Shown here one piece after another: positions 3,679-5,669 of a stretch of 5,669 nucleotides of DNA. The position numbers and the translations under genes are program-made. Every line of letters begins with the position of its first letter. Position 1 is the first letter of the stretch. This DNA is from an uncultured Ellagibacter sp. (GTDB lineage Bacteria > Actinomycetota > Coriobacteriia > Coriobacteriales > Eggerthellaceae), in the NCBI GenBank assembly GCA_934613165.1, contig CAKTSW010000109.1, forward strand, positions 1 through 5,669, read 5' to 3'. A model generated the notes under the pieces. It saw only the letters and a list, made by a program, of their open reading frames with translations. It did no database searches and was not told the DNA's origin.

Positions 3679-5669
3679 ATGACGAACCCCGCCGAGAACT
3701 CCGTGGACACCGCATACGCAAGAAAGCGGGAAAACCCGCTTCCCGCCGCGCAAGATGCCGAAGCTCCCTCCGCGCGCGCCGAGGACGCTGCGGAAAACGC
3801 GCCCCTCGCCATCGACGCGCGGGGCGTGAGGTTCACCTACGACGGCGACTCGTTCGCCCTCGACGGCCTTGATGTGCGCATCCGCCCGGGCGAGTTCACG
3901 TGCATCCTCGGCGGGAACGGCTCGGGGAAGTCGACGTTCGCGAAGCACATAAACGCCCTGCTCACACCCGACGAGGGCAGCGTTTTCGTGAACGGCATGG
4001 ACACCTCCGATACCGCCCTCACCTACGCCGTGCGGCAGTCGGCCGGCATGGTGTTCCAAAACCCCGACGACCAGCTCGTGGCGTCGCTCGTGGAAGACGA
4101 CGTGGCGTTCGGCGCGGAAAACCTCGGGGTTCCCGCGCCCGAGCTGCGCCGTCGTGTGACCGACCGGCTCTCCGACGTGGGGCTTTCCGGCTTCGAGAAG
4201 CACGAGACCTACGCGCTTTCGGGCGGGCAGAAGCAGCGCGTCGCCATTGCGGGCGCGCTCGCCATGAACCCGCAGATCCTCGTGCTCGACGAGGCGTCAG
4301 CGATGCTCGACCCGCGCGGGCGGCGCGGACTCATGCGCGTGGTGCGCAAACTCGCGCGCGAGGGCATGACCGTTGTCATGATCACGCATTTCATGGAAGA
4401 GGCCGCCCTCGCCGACCGCGTCATCGTGATGGAAGCGGGGCGCATCGCCTGCGAAGGCGCGCCCGATACGGTGCTCGCCGACGAGGCGCTGCTTTCGCGG
4501 TTGAACCTGGAGGTCCCCTTCGCCGCGCACGTGTCGCACGCGATCGCGCGCACGGGCGTGCCGATCGCGCCCGCCGTGACCGAGCGCCAACTCGTCGAGG
4601 GCATATGCGCGCTCGTCGGGGGAAAGGCGGCGGTAAACGGCAGCGCAACCGACAAGGCCCCACGAGCCGCAGCAGCGCCCGCTGCAGGCGCCACCGGCGA
4701 GCAGCAGAGCGCAACCTCGGGCGAAGCCGAAACCGACGACCGCGAAGCATGCCGGCACAGTGCACCCTCGCAAGCCAAAGACGCTGGCACGCCGCTCATC
4801 GAGCTTGAAAACGTTTCCTACACCTACGACGCCTCGCTTGCGAAGCAACAGAAGAAGCGCGGCGCCAAAAAAGCGCCCAAACAGGCGAAATGGGGGAACA
4901 GCCCCGACGCCGCCTGGGCGCTTGCAAACGTCTCCCTCACCGTGCGCGAAGGCGAGTTCCTAGGGATCGCCGGGCACACGGGGTCGGGAAAGTCGACGCT
5001 CATCCAGCACTTGAACGGAATCCTCCACCCCACCTCGGGCCGGGTGCTCATCTGTGGGCGAGACGTCGCCGACAAGCACGCGGCCCAAGACGCGCGCGCG
5101 ATCGTCGGCGTCGTATTCCAGTACCCCGAAAACCAGCTGTTCGCCACGACGGTGGCCGAAGATGTCGCGTTCGGGCCGCGCAACCTCGGGCTTGCCGAGG
5201 ACGAAATCGACGCCCGGGTCGACGAGTCGCTTCGGGCGGTCGGGCTTGACCCTGAGGCCATCAAGGCGAAAAGCCCCTTCGAGCTTTCGGGCGGGCAGAA
5301 GCGCCGCGTGGCGTTCGCCGGCGTGCTCGCCATGAGGCCGCGCGTGCTCGTGCTCGACGAGCCGGCCGCCGGGCTCGACCCCGCAGCGCGCGAAAGCTTC
5401 CTTTCCATGGTTTCGCGGCTGCACGACGAGGGCCTCACCGTGGTCATGGTGTCCCACAATATGGACGACCTTGCCAAGCTGGCAAGTCGCGTCGCCATCA
5501 TGAACGAGGGCAAGCTCGTCGTAGAAGGCGCCCCTGACGAGGTGTTTTCCCGCGCCGACGAGCTCGAGGCGATCGGGCTTTCCACCACGTCGGCAGAACG
5601 CGTCGCGCGTCTTTTGCGCGAGCGCGGGATACCCGTGGACGCACGCGGGCTCGCCACCGAGGGTGACAT
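3679..5669 (+). CDS. ecfA: Fused EcfA1-EcfA2 ATPase of ECF transporter, partial at 3' end
   Basis: A single open frame of at least 663 codons runs off the window. It encodes two ABC ATPase domains that would power vitamin uptake from the cytoplasmic face together with EcfT and RibU. Domain 1 has an A-loop Y54, Walker A GGNGSGKST (78-86), Q-loop VFQNPDDQ (125-132), signature LSGGQKQR (180-187), Walker B ILVLDE ending at E205, then ASAMLDP, and H237. Domain 2 has Walker A GHTGSGKST (432-440), VFQYPENQ (479-486), LSGGQKRR (536-543), VLVLDE ending at E561, then PAAGLDP, and H593. Both catalytic glutamates and H-loop histidines are intact, and the motif variants fit EcfA1 then EcfA2. The linker (about 315-371) is rich in Ala, Gly and Glu, and a lysine-rich insert (389-404) follows the first strand of domain 2. 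No ATG, GTG or TTG codon occurs in frame between residues 315 and 421, so this is a true fusion. The N-terminal 43 residues look disordered. The start follows the ribU stop by six bases with only a weak AAAGG site, suggesting coupling. Confidence 0.93.
   Translation, partial: MTNPAENSVDTAYARKRENPLPAAQDAEAPSARAEDAAENAPLAIDARGVRFTYDGDSFALDGLDVRIRPGEFTCILGGNGSGKSTFAKHINALLTPDEGSVFVNGMDTSDTALTYAVRQSAGMVFQNPDDQLVASLVEDDVAFGAENLGVPAPELRRRVTDRLSDVGLSGFEKHETYALSGGQKQRVAIAGALAMNPQILVLDEASAMLDPRGRRGLMRVVRKLAREGMTVVMITHFMEEAALADRVIVMEAGRIACEGAPDTVLADEALLSRLNLEVPFAAHVSHAIARTGVPIAPAVTERQLVEGICALVGGKAAVNGSATDKAPRAAAAPAAGATGEQQSATSGEAETDDREACRHSAPSQAKDAGTPLIELENVSYTYDASLAKQQKKRGAKKAPKQAKWGNSPDAAWALANVSLTVREGEFLGIAGHTGSGKSTLIQHLNGILHPTSGRVLICGRDVADKHAAQDARAIVGVVFQYPENQLFATTVAEDVAFGPRNLGLAEDEIDARVDESLRAVGLDPEAIKAKSPFELSGGQKRRVAFAGVLAMRPRVLVLDEPAAGLDPAARESFLSMVSRLHDEGLTVVMVSHNMDDLAKLASRVAIMNEGKLVVEGAPDEVFSRADELEAIGLSTTSAERVARLLRERGIPVDARGLATEGD

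Noticed and set aside
2998..4203. Minus-strand open frame of 401 codons across ribU and the ATPase start
   Set aside because: It is a low-complexity product rich in His, Gly, Arg and Val, antisense to two well-supported genes. It would end inside the riboswitch terminator.
4624..4800. Possibility that the second ATPase domain is a separate gene starting in the linker
   Set aside because: No in-frame ATG, GTG or TTG lies in the linker and no ribosome binding site is visible. The frame is continuous with domain 1.
4824..5669. Minus-strand open frame of 281 codons opposite the second ATPase domain
   Set aside because: It is a Ser/Ala/Arg-rich shadow. The plus strand carries every ABC ATPase motif in the expected order.

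Overview
The window looks like chromosomal DNA of a GC-rich, gut-type actinobacterium. Eggerthellaceae or a related Coriobacteriia lineage is my best guess. The basis is the strong G/C bias at third codon positions, clear AAGGAGG-like ribosome binding sites, an alanine/glycine:cation symporter, an orphan anaerobe-type cupin and an ECF vitamin transporter operon. The taxonomy is inferred from style, not from a marker gene.

Layout. Positions 1-120 hold no supported gene, only the leader and ribosome binding site of a small cupin protein (121-570, +). The cupin gene converges on a large sodium/alanine-type symporter gene of the AGCS family (770-2194, -). Between them lies a 19-bp hairpin terminator (647-687) whose T-rich side serves the symporter. 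Positions 2195-2692 are gene-free but structured. They hold a perfect 10-bp palindrome with a 4-nt centre (2297-2320) and a 165-bp element bounded by perfect 25-bp inverted repeats (2489-2513 and 2629-2653).

The right half is one riboflavin-uptake operon. A sigma70-type promoter (TTGCCA, 17 bp, TACAAT; 2693-2721) starts a transcript that enters an FMN riboswitch (RFN element, 2736-2931) almost at once. A GC-rich hairpin and a strong intrinsic terminator (2975-3017) follow as the expression platform. Next come ribU (3073-3672), the riboflavin-binding S component of an ECF transporter, and, 6 nt later, one long reading frame (3679 to beyond the window end). That frame carries two complete EcfA-type ATPase domains in series, a fused EcfA1-EcfA2, joined by an Ala/Gly/Glu-rich linker of about 57 residues. 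The membrane coupling subunit EcfT is not in the window and would be expected just downstream.

How it works together (inference from family knowledge): when FMN is plentiful the riboswitch aptamer folds and transcription stops at 2975-3017; when FMN is scarce the operon is read through. RibU then binds riboflavin and the fused ATPase, with EcfT, powers its import. The features most worth a second look are the single-chain ATPase with its lysine-rich insertion, the 25-bp inverted-repeat element just upstream of the riboswitch promoter, and an 8-nt complementarity between the extreme 5' end of the leader and the terminator. I did not find a clearly new biological system; the known parts account for most of the sequence.
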